A stretch of DNA of 64,000 nucleotides from Lachnospiraceae bacterium (GTDB lineage: Bacteria > Bacillota > Clostridia > Lachnospirales > Lachnospiraceae), in NCBI GenBank assembly GCA_910575075.1, contig CAJTCY010000003.1, forward strand, positions 138,453 to 202,452. The letters run 5' to 3'. The position numbers and the translations under genes were made by a program. This document shows positions 28,956 through 38,248 of this stretch, in pieces; within the stretch, counting starts at the first letter, position 1, and each line of letters opens with the position of its first letter. The notes beneath the pieces were generated by a model. That model had not been told where the DNA came from. It saw nothing but the letters and a program-made list of their open reading frames with translations, and did not search any database.

Positions 28956-30522
28956 GAAAGCAGTTATTATTACAGTAGTATCTCTGGCTGTTGCGGGTGC
29001 AGGTATCTTTGGCGGGATTATGGCATATAGGAATTATCAGAATAATAATCTCACAGCAGAGACGCAGGTTGTATCAAATCTGAACTCGTATTTCGGGGAA
29101 AATGGAATGAGCAGTTCGGGAATTCTTACAAACGATTTTTCGCAGGAAGTATATGCACTCGAGGATAAAAAGATACTGGAAGTGTTTGTGGAGGAAGGAC
29201 AAACAGTGTCGGCAGGTGATCCGTTGATTTCCTATGATATGACCATGTCTCAGCTGGAATTGGAAATGAAGGAACTGGATGTATCCACCAGTAACAGTAA
29301 GATAGAAGCTGCGAAAAAACAGCTGGAAAAGCTGAAAAGAACGAAACCGGTATCACCAAGACCGGCAGCGCCTCCGGAACCGGAACCGCCAGAGGTACCA
29401 GAAGAGCCGGAAGAGCCGCAGGTACCGGAAAAAACAGGCGAAGCTTATAACTTTATTCAAAGAGGTGCAAAACCGAATGATGGCAAGGGAACCGAAGATG
29501 ATCCCTATGTGTATTTGTGTACGCCAGAATGTTATGTATTGGGAGAATTTATTAACGATCTTTCAGCAAATAAAAAGAGACCGATTTATGTCAGTCTTGA
29601 AATTCATAAAGACAATAAACTGACAGATCGGCTGCTCAGCGCCTGGGAAATCGGCGGGGATAATGGTTTTCCTCAGATGGCAGAGGATTCACGCTGGTCT
29701 GTGAAAACGAAATCTCAGCTTATTGAAGTGGAAGAACCAGAGGTACCGGATGTGCCGGAACCAGAGGTGCCGGATGTGCCGGAACCAGAAGAACCAGAAG
29801 GATATACGTCAGAAGAACTTTCCAAGATGATTAAAGAGAAGGAGCAGGAAATACGGGATCTGGATTTGCAGAAACGGAAAGAAGAGCTGGAGTTAGAACA
29901 GATGAAGAAAGTGTCTGACGACGGTGTGGTAAAGGCTGAGATTAATGGGGTAATAAAGAACCTGGGAGAGCAGGATAACCTTCCTACAGACGGTTCACCG
30001 TTTCTCACTGTAGCGGGTTCAGAAGGATTGTATGTCAGCGGAGCTTTAAGTGAATTACAGTTAGGTGAAATCAAAGTTGGACAGACCGTGTATGCGAATT
30101 CCTGGGAGAGCGGCAAGAGTTTTGAGGCTACGATCACAGAGATTTCCAGTTATCCGGAGGAAAACAGCAGCGCCTGGGGGGAAGGAAACCCCAATGTGTC
30201 ATATTATCCTTACACTGCTTATATAGAAGATACAGAAGGGCTGAGAAATGGAGAATATGTAGATTTGACTATGACGGCCACTATGGGTGAAAACAGGCAG
30301 GATCAAATATATATTGAGAAGGCATATATCAGAGAGGAAGATGGTAAGAAATATGTATTGAAGGCAGACGAGAATAACCGTCTGGTGAAACAGTATGTTA
30401 AGACAGGAAAAACCCTCTGGCAGTCAGTAGAAATACAGGCTGGCCTGACTATGGAGGATCGAATTGCGTTTCCTTATGGAAAAGCAGCAAAGGAAGGCGT
30501 AAAAGTGAAAGAGGCTGAATAA
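28948..30522 (+). CDS. Second membrane-fusion protein with proline-rich linkers and an inserted domain
   Basis: 524 residues. The N-terminal helix MSKKAVIITVVSLAVAGAGI is followed by a first lipoyl half (ILEVFVEEGQTVSAGDPLISYD) and a short coiled-coil stretch. Instead of a plain hairpin there are two Pro/Glu/Val-rich repeats (about 148-170 and 262-285) flanking an insert of about 90 residues (GEAYNFIQRGAKPNDGKGTE..). A second helix (EELSKMIKEKEQEIRDLD..), the second lipoyl half (DGVVKAEINGVIKNLGEQ) and beta barrels follow. The ATG at 28948 has GAGGAGG upstream. Two adaptor proteins for one ATPase/permease pair is unusual. Confidence 0.85.
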   Translation: MSKKAVIITVVSLAVAGAGIFGGIMAYRNYQNNNLTAETQVVSNLNSYFGENGMSSSGILTNDFSQEVYALEDKKILEVFVEEGQTVSAGDPLISYDMTMSQLELEMKELDVSTSNSKIEAAKKQLEKLKRTKPVSPRPAAPPEPEPPEVPEEPEEPQVPEKTGEAYNFIQRGAKPNDGKGTEDDPYVYLCTPECYVLGEFINDLSANKKRPIYVSLEIHKDNKLTDRLLSAWEIGGDNGFPQMAEDSRWSVKTKSQLIEVEEPEVPDVPEPEVPDVPEPEEPEGYTSEELSKMIKEKEQEIRDLDLQKRKEELELEQMKKVSDDGVVKAEINGVIKNLGEQDNLPTDGSPFLTVAGSEGLYVSGALSELQLGEIKVGQTVYANSWESGKSFEATITEISSYPEENSSAWGEGNPNVSYYPYTAYIEDTEGLRNGEYVDLTMTATMGENRQDQIYIEKAYIREEDGKKYVLKADENNRLVKQYVKTGKTLWQSVEIQAGLTMEDRIAFPYGKAAKEGVKVKEAE

Positions 30523-30551
30523 ATCAAGGCGCACACAGAATGGAGGAAACT

Positions 30552-31805
30552 ATGTTAGAAAATATCAGACTGTCTTTTCAGGGACTGTGGTCACATAAAA
30601 TGCGTTCCTTTCTCACTATGCTGGGTATCATTATCGGTATTGCCGCAATTATAGCGATTGTTTCAACGATTAAAGGAACCAATGAGCAGATTAAGGAAAA
30701 CCTCATCGGATCAGGAGAGAATACGGTGAATATACGGCTCTACCAGGGAGACAATACGTATGAAATGGAGTATAACGGAATTCCTGACGGCGTTCCTGTC
30801 ATCTCAGAAGAGACCAGAACAAAAATGATGGATTTAAAACATGTGGAAGGTGCAGCTCTCTATACATCAAGAGACGCTTATAATGTGATATATTATAAAA
30901 ATACAGGATTGTCTGGGGGAAAGATATATGGAGTTGACCAGAATTATCTGAATGCCTGTAATTATATTATCAGACAAGGGCGGGGATTTACGGAATCCGA
31001 TTTCAAGAAATTCCGTAAAGTAGCGCTGCTGGATGAGAACTCATCAGAGACCCTGTTTCAGGGGGAAGAACCTGTGGGAAAGACAGTGGAGATTCAAAGA
31101 GAGCCTTATACGGTGATCGGTATTGTGTCAAAATCTTCGAAGTTTGAGCCTGTGATAAATAGTATAGAAGATTATTATACTTATGCGGAAAATAATACTG
31201 GGGCAGTGTATGTTCCGGATACCACCTGGCCGCTGCTTTATGGCTATGACGAGCCGCAGTCGCTGGTACTGAAGCTGGACAGCGTAGATAACATGACAGT
31301 GGCAGGAAAGGAAGCGTCAGCCGTTTTAAACAGCAGCTTATCTGTGACGGATGAGACTATGAAATATAAGGCAGATGATCTGCTTAAGCAGGCAGAAGAC
31401 TTGCAGAAACTTGGGCAGTCTACCAATACTATGCTGATCTGGATTGCCGGAATTTCCCTGCTGGTAGGAGGTATCGGCGTAATGAATATTATGCTGGTGT
31501 CTGTCACGGAGCGTACGCAGGAGATCGGTCTGAAAAAGGCAATTGGCGCCCGCAAAGGCAAGGTACTGGGGCAGTTCCTGACGGAGGCGGCAGTGTTGAC
31601 CAGCCTGGGCGGACTAGTGGGAGTGATTGTAGGTATCATATTGGCAGAAGTAATTTCAAGAGTAACTGGGACATTGGTGGCAATCAGTATCCCGGCGGCA
31701 GTGCTTGCAGTGGTATTTTCTATGGTTATTGGGATTGTATTTGGACTGCTGCCTTCCTATAAAGCAGCGAACCTTGATCCGATTGAGGCGTTGCGGCACG
31801 AATAA
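30552..31805 (+). CDS. ABC exporter permease (MacB/FtsX family)
   Basis: 417 residues. The N-terminal transmembrane segment (LENIRLSFQGLWSHKMRSFLTMLGIIIGIAAIIAIV region) is followed by a large extracytoplasmic MacB periplasmic-core domain (about 45-270) and three C-terminal transmembrane helices with the FtsX motif (ERTQEIGLKKAIGARKGKVLGQFLTE). It ends with the typical NLDPIEALRHE. The ATG at 30552 has GGAGG six bases upstream; the ATG at 30540 does not. It forms the exporter with the ATPase at 28170 and the two fusion proteins. Confidence 0.95.
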   Translation: MLENIRLSFQGLWSHKMRSFLTMLGIIIGIAAIIAIVSTIKGTNEQIKENLIGSGENTVNIRLYQGDNTYEMEYNGIPDGVPVISEETRTKMMDLKHVEGAALYTSRDAYNVIYYKNTGLSGGKIYGVDQNYLNACNYIIRQGRGFTESDFKKFRKVALLDENSSETLFQGEEPVGKTVEIQREPYTVIGIVSKSSKFEPVINSIEDYYTYAENNTGAVYVPDTTWPLLYGYDEPQSLVLKLDSVDNMTVAGKEASAVLNSSLSVTDETMKYKADDLLKQAEDLQKLGQSTNTMLIWIAGISLLVGGIGVMNIMLVSVTERTQEIGLKKAIGARKGKVLGQFLTEAAVLTSLGGLVGVIVGIILAEVISRVTGTLVAISIPAAVLAVVFSMVIGIVFGLLPSYKAANLDPIEALRHE

Positions 31806-31844
31806 ACTGGCAGAAAATTTTTATAGTATCTCAGGAGGAAAATC

Positions 31845-33140
31845 ATGATTGATTTAAAATTTTTAAGAGAAAATCCGGAAGTGGTGAAACAGAATATACG
31901 AAATAAATTTCAGGACAGTAAATTGCCTCTGGTAGACGAAGTTATCGAACTGGATGCACAGGCAAGGAAGACACAGCAGGAGGCAGATGCGCTGCGTGCC
32001 GACAGAAAGAAAATGTCTAAGCAGATCGGCGCATTGATGGGGCAGGGCAGGAGAGACGAGGCAGAAGCCATGAAGGCCCAGGTAAATGCAGAAGCCAGCC
32101 GTTTGGCAGAACTGGAACAGAGAGAAACAGAACTTCAGGAAAAGGTCACAAAGATTATGATGACAATTCCTAATATTATTGATCCTTCTGTACCAATCGG
32201 AAAAGATGACAGTGAAAATGTGGAGGTACAAAAATACGGAGAACCGGTGACCCCGGATTTTGAGATTCCTTATCATTCAGAGATTATGGAGCGCTTTCAG
32301 GGATTAGATTTAGACAGCGCCAGAAAAGTGGCTGGGAATGGTTTTTATTATCTGATGGGTGATATCGCAAGACTTCATTCGGCAGTGATTTCTTATGCAA
32401 GAGACTTTATGATTAGCAGAGGGTTTACTTATTGCGTACCGCCGTTCATGATTCGCAGCAATGTAGTTACCGGAGTAATGAGTTTTGCTGAAATGGATGC
32501 CATGATGTATAAAATAGAAGGCGAAGACCTGTATTTGATTGGAACCAGTGAGCATTCCATGATAGGTAAGTTTATTGACACTATTTTGAAGGAAGAGCAG
32601 CTTCCTCAAACTCTTACCAGCTACTCACCCTGTTTTCGCAAGGAGAAAGGCGCTCATGGCATAGAAGAAAGAGGTGTATACCGCATCCATCAGTTTGAGA
32701 AACAGGAAATGATTGTGGTCTGCCGCCCAGAGGAATCTAAAATGTGGTTCGAAAAATTGTGGCAGAATACGGTAGATTTGTTCCGTTCTATGGATATTCC
32801 TGTGCGTACTTTAGAATGCTGTTCTGGAGATTTAGCTGACCTGAAAGTAAAATCCATTGATGTGGAGGCATGGTCACCAAGGCAGCAGAAATATTTTGAA
32901 GTGGGAAGCTGTTCTAATCTGGGAGATGCACAGGCTCGCCGCTTGAAGATTCGAGTTACAGGAAAAGAAGGCAAATATTTTGCGCATACATTAAACAATA
33001 CAGTTGTAGCGCCGCCGCGTATGCTTATTGCGTTTTTAGAGAATAATCTGTGCGAGGACGGAAGCGTGAAGATACCAGAGGCGCTTCGTCCGTATATGGG
33101 AGGACAGGAGAAGATGGTTCCTTCAGAGCAGAAAAAATAA
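31845..33140 (+). CDS. serS: Seryl-tRNA synthetase
   Basis: 431 residues, full length. The N-terminal two-helix tRNA-binding arm (about 28-105) is followed by the class II core with motif 2 (FRKEKGAHGIEERGVYRIHQF) and motif 3 (NNTVVAPPRMLIAFLENN). It charges tRNA-Ser and tRNA-Sec. CAGGAGG precedes the ATG; only 39 bp separate it from the exporter operon, leaving no room for a T-box leader, so it may be co-transcribed or use a promoter inside the upstream gene. Confidence 0.98.
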   Translation: MIDLKFLRENPEVVKQNIRNKFQDSKLPLVDEVIELDAQARKTQQEADALRADRKKMSKQIGALMGQGRRDEAEAMKAQVNAEASRLAELEQRETELQEKVTKIMMTIPNIIDPSVPIGKDDSENVEVQKYGEPVTPDFEIPYHSEIMERFQGLDLDSARKVAGNGFYYLMGDIARLHSAVISYARDFMISRGFTYCVPPFMIRSNVVTGVMSFAEMDAMMYKIEGEDLYLIGTSEHSMIGKFIDTILKEEQLPQTLTSYSPCFRKEKGAHGIEERGVYRIHQFEKQEMIVVCRPEESKMWFEKLWQNTVDLFRSMDIPVRTLECCSGDLADLKVKSIDVEAWSPRQQKYFEVGSCSNLGDAQARRLKIRVTGKEGKYFAHTLNNTVVAPPRMLIAFLENNLCEDGSVKIPEALRPYMGGQEKMVPSEQKK

Positions 33141-33190
33141 AAAGATGAAACAGGTTTGCAGTATCAGTAACAGCACAGGAGAGAATAAAA

Positions 33191-33230
33191 CACGGATTGC
33201 CATAGCTATAGCGTGGTAATCCGTGCTTTT
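33191..33230 (+). terminator. Rho-independent terminator after serS
   Basis: CACGGATTGCCA pairs with TGGTAATCCGTG (one G-T pair) around an 11-nt loop, followed by CTTTT. The rest of the 232-bp gap contains GTGCGACAGCCCTTTTTG (33281-33298), a short motif also found at 5360. Confidence 0.8.
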
Positions 33231-33316
33231 ATCATGTTATTATGAAAGACTTTATCACACTGAAGAGTGAATAGATCAGTGCGACAGCCCTTTTTGTAAA
33301 TTGGAAGATTTTGTCT

Positions 33317-33345
33317 TTGCACTGCTTTGTCCATTATGGTAAAAT
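33317..33345 (+). promoter_or_regulatory. Promoter of the anchored protein/ftsW-like pair
   Basis: TTGCAC (33317-33322), 17-bp spacer, TAAAAT (33340-33345), 27 bp ahead of the ATG at 33373. Confidence 0.6.
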
Positions 33346-33372
33346 TAATTTTCAAGATATAAGGAGAAGCTG

Positions 33373-34212
33373 ATGAAAAAAAGATATTTTGTAATTGGTG
33401 TTATTATTGTGGCTGTTGCAACTGCAGGTGTCTGGAGTTTTCCGCTGTGGCATACAGCGTATCTTCTGCAGAATTTGGCAAAGTCGGAGAGTCTGGAGTG
33501 TCAGATACAAGTGACACTGAATCAGGAAGGATTGTTTAAAGGGCAGAAGCAATTGCTTCATCTCTTGTCCAGAATATTGAAAACAGAAGAAACAGACTGC
33601 CTCAACTGGCAGGCTGTGGGATATACAGCTGGGCGGAAAGGCTATGTGAGGATTTACTGTGATGTACTGCAGGAACCTGTAACAGAGATTTATTTCAGCA
33701 AAGATGACACACTGGTAAATGTCAGGATGCTGTATGAAGTTTTACAAAGAAATTTTGTGAAAGAATATCCAATTCTTGGATATATGCTTCCAGAGTGGAA
33801 ATATGGAACTTATATTTCTCTGGATCAGGTTCAGGATATTTTCCAGGTAGACATAAAAGAAATTTTTCAGCAGAATTCTTTCGGGAATTTGACAGGACAA
33901 GGTTTTTGGAAAAGCTTGATACTGCTGAACCGTATGGAACGGCACAGAACGAAAGATGGAGGATGGAAGTTTGAAACTGTCTGGAATGATTATCATACGG
34001 TTTTATTAATTGAAAGAGAGAAGCAGGAAACAGGCTTTAAGATCGAAGGTACTGACAGAGAAAAAACTCAGAAAATTGCAGAATTTTCTTTTTCTCTTTC
34101 TCCAGGAGAAGAAGAAGCCGTAATTTTTCCAGAATCATTGATGAAGACGGAAGAAATTGCCCAGTTTCAAAAGCTGTGGCAGGCTTTGAGTGAGTTTACA
34201 GAAGGGAGATAG
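33373..34212 (+). CDS. Membrane-anchored protein of unknown function
   Basis: 279 residues, not recognised. An N-terminal hydrophobic helix (residues 5-24) acts as signal anchor; the rest is extracytoplasmic, mixed alpha/beta, with a lone pair of cysteines in the middle (ETDCLN, RIYCDV) but no catalytic motif. AAGGAG lies just before the ATG. It precedes an FtsW/RodA-type gene by 5 bp, so the two are surely co-transcribed and a role in envelope growth or sporulation is a fair guess only. Confidence 0.75.
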   Translation: MKKRYFVIGVIIVAVATAGVWSFPLWHTAYLLQNLAKSESLECQIQVTLNQEGLFKGQKQLLHLLSRILKTEETDCLNWQAVGYTAGRKGYVRIYCDVLQEPVTEIYFSKDDTLVNVRMLYEVLQRNFVKEYPILGYMLPEWKYGTYISLDQVQDIFQVDIKEIFQQNSFGNLTGQGFWKSLILLNRMERHRTKDGGWKFETVWNDYHTVLLIEREKQETGFKIEGTDREKTQKIAEFSFSLSPGEEEAVIFPESLMKTEEIAQFQKLWQALSEFTEGR

Positions 34213-34217
34213 CAGGT

Positions 34218-35384
34218 TTGGACGAAAGAAAAAAGCCCATAATCGTGAGAAATAATTATATGATGCTGGTAGTGCTCATTTTCTTGTGTGCTTATGGGGC
34301 GATAATGGTATTTTCAGCTACAGCATATCAGTGCAGTATCAGTGAAGAATACAACAACGATTCTTTTTTTCTGTTAAAAAGCCAGGGGAAATTTATGCTG
34401 GCAGGGTTTGCGATTATGCTGCTTGTACAGCGATTCAGTTACCGGCTGCTGAATAATTTCCTCGCAGTGATGCTGTATCTGTCGGGAATTGCATCTATTT
34501 TTTTATTGAAAACTTCTCTTGGCGTGTCTGCCAACGGTGCTACCCGCTGGGTAAAGCTGGGAAATCTTGGGCAGTTTCAGGTAAGTGAATGGGTAAAGAT
34601 CTGTGTGATTGTATTTCTGGCGTATTTGATTGAACAGAACAAGAAACATCTCAGTTCTGTAAAGCTTACCGTATACCTTTGGATTGCAGGCGGAATTCCA
34701 GCAGCCCTGCTGTTTCAGCTCAGCAATGATTTGAGCAGTTCTGCGGTGGTGCTGGGAATATGTTTTGTGATGACCTTTATCAGTACGAAGACAGAAAAAC
34801 TGCATATAGCTGTGTTTCTTGCCGTTTTTGCACTGGTGGCAATGTATGTGTGGAGCATTTGGTCAAATATGCCTTCGCCAGAAGAAATAAGTGAAATGCC
34901 CTTCCGTGTAAGGAGAATTGCAGCCTGGCTGGACCCTGACCGTTATGCTGCGACACAGGGATACCAGACTCTTCAGGGACTGTATGCAATAGGGAGAGGC
35001 GGGGTATTCGGCAAAGGACTGGGGGCTTCCATACAGAAGATGGGTCCGATTCCGGAGGCAGAGAATGATATGATTTTTTCGGTAATCTGTGAGGAACTGG
35101 GGATTATAGGGGCGTTAGTATTAATTTATCTGTTCGGCTATCTTCTCTACCAGATCTCCAGAGTTATGATGTCAGCCCCTGACTTGTTTGGAGGAATGTT
35201 AAGCCTTGGAGTGTTTGCTCATCTTACGTTTCAGACTATATTTAACATATGTGTCAATTTGGCAATTCTGCCTAACACGGGCCTGCCGCTGCCTTTTATT
35301 TCCTATGGAGGAACTTCTGTATTTCTCTTGCTGGCAGGAGAGATGGCGATTGTTTTTTCAGTGGAACGCAGAATCGGGCAGTAA
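34218..35384 (+). CDS. FtsW/RodA/SpoVE-family peptidoglycan polymerase
   Basis: A 388-residue SEDS protein with about ten transmembrane segments. It polymerises glycan strands from lipid II during elongation, division or sporulation. Signature regions: ATRWVKLGNLGQFQVSEWVK, the extracellular stretch RRIAAWLDPDRYAATQGYQTLQ, the GKGLGASIQKMGPIPEAENDMIFSVICEELG loop, and NTGLPLPFISYGGTS near the end. The loop reads PEAEND where most family members have PEAHTD or PESHTD. The start is TTG (34218) behind GGGAG; an ATG 14 codons later is the alternative. Which paralog it is (ftsW, rodA, spoVE) cannot be decided. Confidence 0.92.
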   Translation: MDERKKPIIVRNNYMMLVVLIFLCAYGAIMVFSATAYQCSISEEYNNDSFFLLKSQGKFMLAGFAIMLLVQRFSYRLLNNFLAVMLYLSGIASIFLLKTSLGVSANGATRWVKLGNLGQFQVSEWVKICVIVFLAYLIEQNKKHLSSVKLTVYLWIAGGIPAALLFQLSNDLSSSAVVLGICFVMTFISTKTEKLHIAVFLAVFALVAMYVWSIWSNMPSPEEISEMPFRVRRIAAWLDPDRYAATQGYQTLQGLYAIGRGGVFGKGLGASIQKMGPIPEAENDMIFSVICEELGIIGALVLIYLFGYLLYQISRVMMSAPDLFGGMLSLGVFAHLTFQTIFNICVNLAILPNTGLPLPFISYGGTSVFLLLAGEMAIVFSVERRIGQ

Positions 35385-35420
35385 GGCGGTATCTGAAATG
35401 GATCTTTAGGAACCTTCGGG

Positions 35421-35456
35421 AGCTGCTGTGCGAATCTAATGCAGCAGCCCTTTTTG
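35421..35456 (+). terminator. Rho-independent terminator after the ftsW-like gene
   Basis: GCTGCTG pairs with CAGCAGC around a 13-nt loop, with CCCTTTTTG following. Confidence 0.8.
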
Positions 35457-35462
35457 TTCTTA

Positions 35463-35602
35463 TCAAACTTCTATTAAAAAATTTAAAATTCTATTATAAA
35501 GTTCAAAATTCTATTATAAAGTTCAAAATTCTATTATAATACTCAAATTTTCATCACAATACTCAAATTTCCATCACAATACTCAAATTTTCATCACAAT
35601 TG
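35463..35602. repeat. Seven-unit 20-bp tandem repeat
   Basis: Units begin at 35463, 35483, 35503, 35523, 35543, 35563 and 35583. The first four resemble TCAAAATTCTATTATAAAGT and the last three TCAAATTTTCATCACAATAC, so the array has two sequence blocks. It fills the gap between the ftsW-like terminator and the ligase operon, ending about 65 bp before the ATG. It is non-coding (no Shine-Dalgarno site or start). Confidence 0.9.
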
Positions 35603-35667
35603 GCTGTTAAAGTAGGGAACTGGTTATATTATTTTTTTCGACAATCAGAAAATAAAGAGGTAATGAT

Positions 35668-37149
35668 ATGTTTGAGTCAATTGTGGAAGTGGTGGCAAAT
35701 CATGCAGCTAAAAATCCGGACAGGCTCTGTGTGGCAGATAAATCAGGTGCGAGTACGTATGGAGACATCTGGAGGCAGGCAAAGATAGCAGCGCAGAAAT
35801 TAGAGGCATTAAATATAAAGAAAAAAGACTGTGTGATGGTTGAATGTACTCAGGATGCAGAGTTTCTTATATGTGACCTGGCATGTGAGCTGGCAGGTGC
35901 CGTTTTTGTACCAGTAGAACACAGGGCGTCAGAAGACCGGGTGAAGACAATTCTGGAAGAAACAGAGGCGAGGATTTTTTTATGCAGCAGCAGATATGAG
36001 GTGCCTGTTGCCATGATGGCGGCAAAATCCCTGCTGGAAGATCAGGAAGATGCACAGACGGCAGAGATTGGTTTGGAGAAACTGGTTTTTCCGAAAGCAG
36101 AGGAAACAGCTGAGATCTTATATACGACTGGAACAACCGGAACCTCAAAAGGAATTGAGGTGACACATGGCAATAATATTGCTCTCGCTGAAAATGTAAA
36201 ATTTGGAACGGAGATGAAAGAGGACAATATTGAATTGATACCGCTGCCTCTGAGTCATTCGCATGGACTGAGGTGCTGCTATGCGAACCTTCTCAATGGA
36301 AGCGCTGTGGCATTGATCGAAGGCGTATCGTGGGCGAAACGTGTGTTTCGATTGATTGAAAAGTATAAGGTGACAGCAATGGATATATCTCCAAGTGCTT
36401 TGACAGTTCTTCATAAACTTGCAGGAGAGAAATTGTCAGAGATCAGCGGTCAGATTGATTATATTCAGGTGGGAACGGAAGCACTGCCGGAGGATGTGAA
36501 AGAGATATTGATATCTTATTTCCCATCAGCACGCCTGTATAATTTTTATGGTTCTACAGAATCAGGAAGAACCTGCGTGCTGGATTTCAACAAGGACAGA
36601 GGCAGGAAAGGGTGTATCGGAAAACCCACAAAGAATGCATCGTTTCTTGTTACTGATGAGAAAAGAGAACCCATTGAGTCGTCTGCTGAGAACATGGGAC
36701 TGCTTGCGACAGCAGGCGCCATGAATATGAAAGGCTATTGGAAACAGCCAGAGCTGACAGATAAGATTATGCAGAACGGCTATATTTATACAAATGACCT
36801 AGGATATATTGATGAAGACGGCTATGTGTATATGCAGGGAAGAAAAGATGATATCATCAATTATAAGGGAATTAAGATCGCGCCTCAGGAAATAGAAGAG
36901 AGCGTCAGGAAATATGAAAAAATTGCGGACTGTGCCTGCGTACCGAAAGAGGATAAACTTTCAGGACAGGTGCCTAAATTGTATGTTGTATTGAATGACA
37001 AAGAGAATTTTCAGAAAAAGGAATTATTTGACTTTTTGAAGAAATATATTGATGCTAATAAAATGCCCAAGGAAATAGAGGTTATAGATGAAATTCCACG
37101 CACCTACAACGGGAAGATTCACAGGATGAAGCTGATAGAAAGAGAATAA
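35668..37149 (+). CDS. Class I adenylate-forming enzyme (acyl-AMP/acyl-CoA ligase)
   Basis: 493 residues, ANL superfamily. It activates a carboxylic acid with ATP to an acyl-adenylate. Motifs: the P-loop-like LYTTGTTGTSKGIEVTH (about 150-166), FYGSTESGR (A5), the hinge region GRKDDIINYKGIKIAPQEIE (A8) and the catalytic lysine in PRTYNGKIHRMK (A10) near the end. It is full length. The substrate is unknown. It heads an operon with an SsuABC/NrtABC-like importer, so the imported compound may be the acid it activates. AGAGG precedes the ATG. Confidence 0.92.
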   Translation: MFESIVEVVANHAAKNPDRLCVADKSGASTYGDIWRQAKIAAQKLEALNIKKKDCVMVECTQDAEFLICDLACELAGAVFVPVEHRASEDRVKTILEETEARIFLCSSRYEVPVAMMAAKSLLEDQEDAQTAEIGLEKLVFPKAEETAEILYTTGTTGTSKGIEVTHGNNIALAENVKFGTEMKEDNIELIPLPLSHSHGLRCCYANLLNGSAVALIEGVSWAKRVFRLIEKYKVTAMDISPSALTVLHKLAGEKLSEISGQIDYIQVGTEALPEDVKEILISYFPSARLYNFYGSTESGRTCVLDFNKDRGRKGCIGKPTKNASFLVTDEKREPIESSAENMGLLATAGAMNMKGYWKQPELTDKIMQNGYIYTNDLGYIDEDGYVYMQGRKDDIINYKGIKIAPQEIEESVRKYEKIADCACVPKEDKLSGQVPKLYVVLNDKENFQKKELFDFLKKYIDANKMPKEIEVIDEIPRTYNGKIHRMKLIERE

Positions 37150-37205
37150 TCGTCAACCATGTTAACAGATCTGAATTCATTAAGAAAGCAAAGAAAGGGG
37201 AACAT

Positions 37206-38234
37206 ATGAAGAACAAAATTTTAAAAACAATGGCAGTGTGTATGATGGCAGTTTTGCTGGCAGGATGCGGGAGCAGCGATCAGGCCAAGGAGACGTCGGG
37301 CGGACAGAAAGAAGCAGGACAGGAGCAAAATGCAGATGGGGAAGCAGCCACATTAAATCTTGCATATCAGTATGGTGTGGCATATGCGCCTTTAAGCATT
37401 GTGAAGGAACAGGAACTGATTGAAAAAGCATATGAAGAAGCGACAGGAAAGAAAGTTACAGTCACATGGAATCAGATGAGTTCTGGCGCTGATATAAATA
37501 CGGGGATATCTGCTGGAAGCATAGACGCAGGATTTATGGGTGCGGCGCCAGCGATTACCGGAGTTACAAAAGGTGTGGGTTATAAGATTTTTACAAATTT
37601 GTCCGGGCAGGAACATGGTCTTATGACAAATGATGCGAATATTAAATCTTTTGACGACCTGATTGGAAGCAGCAATCAGATTGCCCTTGTAAATATAGGT
37701 TCTATTCAGCATATTTTACTGGCAATGGCATTGGAGAACGCAGGGTATGATCCTCATGCACTGGATGCCAATATTGTTGCAATGGCACATCCGGACGGAA
37801 TGGCAGCTCTGGAGAGTGGAAACGCGTCTTGCCACCTTACTTCTAATCCATATATTTTCAAAGAGCGGCAGGAAGAGAATCTTCATGAAATTATGGATGT
37901 TACGCAGGCATGGGGTATTGATGATTCCTTTATTGTAGGAGTGGCGTCAGAAACGATGCACGATAATGATCCTGATTTATATCAGGCATTGTGCAGTGCA
38001 ATTGAGAAAGCCGTAAATTATATCAATGACAATCAGGAAGAAGCAGCAAAAATCACATGTGAATTTGATGGTAACAGTGAACAGGAAGAACTCGAGTATA
38101 TCCAGAAGAGCAAATATACCATTGAGACAAGCAATCTGTTTGAACTGGCGTCCTTTATGGCACGGACAGAATTTATCGAGTCTGCACCGGAGTCCTATGA
38201 AGCTCTGGTATTTGACAATGTTTCCGGCAACTAG
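37206..38234 (+). CDS. ABC importer substrate-binding lipoprotein (SsuA/NrtA/ThiY type)
   Basis: 342 residues; the signal peptide ends in LAGC (Cys near residue 22). The NMT1/SsuA-like binding fold is indicated by LNLAYQYGVAYAPLSIVKEQELIEKAYEEATG near the start and the GSIDAGFMGAAPAITG segment. Such proteins bind sulfonates, nitrate, bicarbonate, pyrimidine precursors or aromatic acids. The neighbouring ligase suggests a carboxylic acid, but this is inference. AAAGAAAGGGG precedes the ATG. Confidence 0.92.
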   Translation: MKNKILKTMAVCMMAVLLAGCGSSDQAKETSGGQKEAGQEQNADGEAATLNLAYQYGVAYAPLSIVKEQELIEKAYEEATGKKVTVTWNQMSSGADINTGISAGSIDAGFMGAAPAITGVTKGVGYKIFTNLSGQEHGLMTNDANIKSFDDLIGSSNQIALVNIGSIQHILLAMALENAGYDPHALDANIVAMAHPDGMAALESGNASCHLTSNPYIFKERQEENLHEIMDVTQAWGIDDSFIVGVASETMHDNDPDLYQALCSAIEKAVNYINDNQEEAAKITCEFDGNSEQEELEYIQKSKYTIETSNLFELASFMARTEFIESAPESYEALVFDNVSGN

Positions 38235-38248
38235 GGGAGAGAATTTTT

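Noticed and set aside
31806-31844. T-box leader for serS
   Set aside because: Only 39 bp separate serS from the preceding stop, too short for a T-box.
35463-35602. CRISPR-like array
   Set aside because: The 20-bp units are directly adjacent with no spacers and no cas genes.
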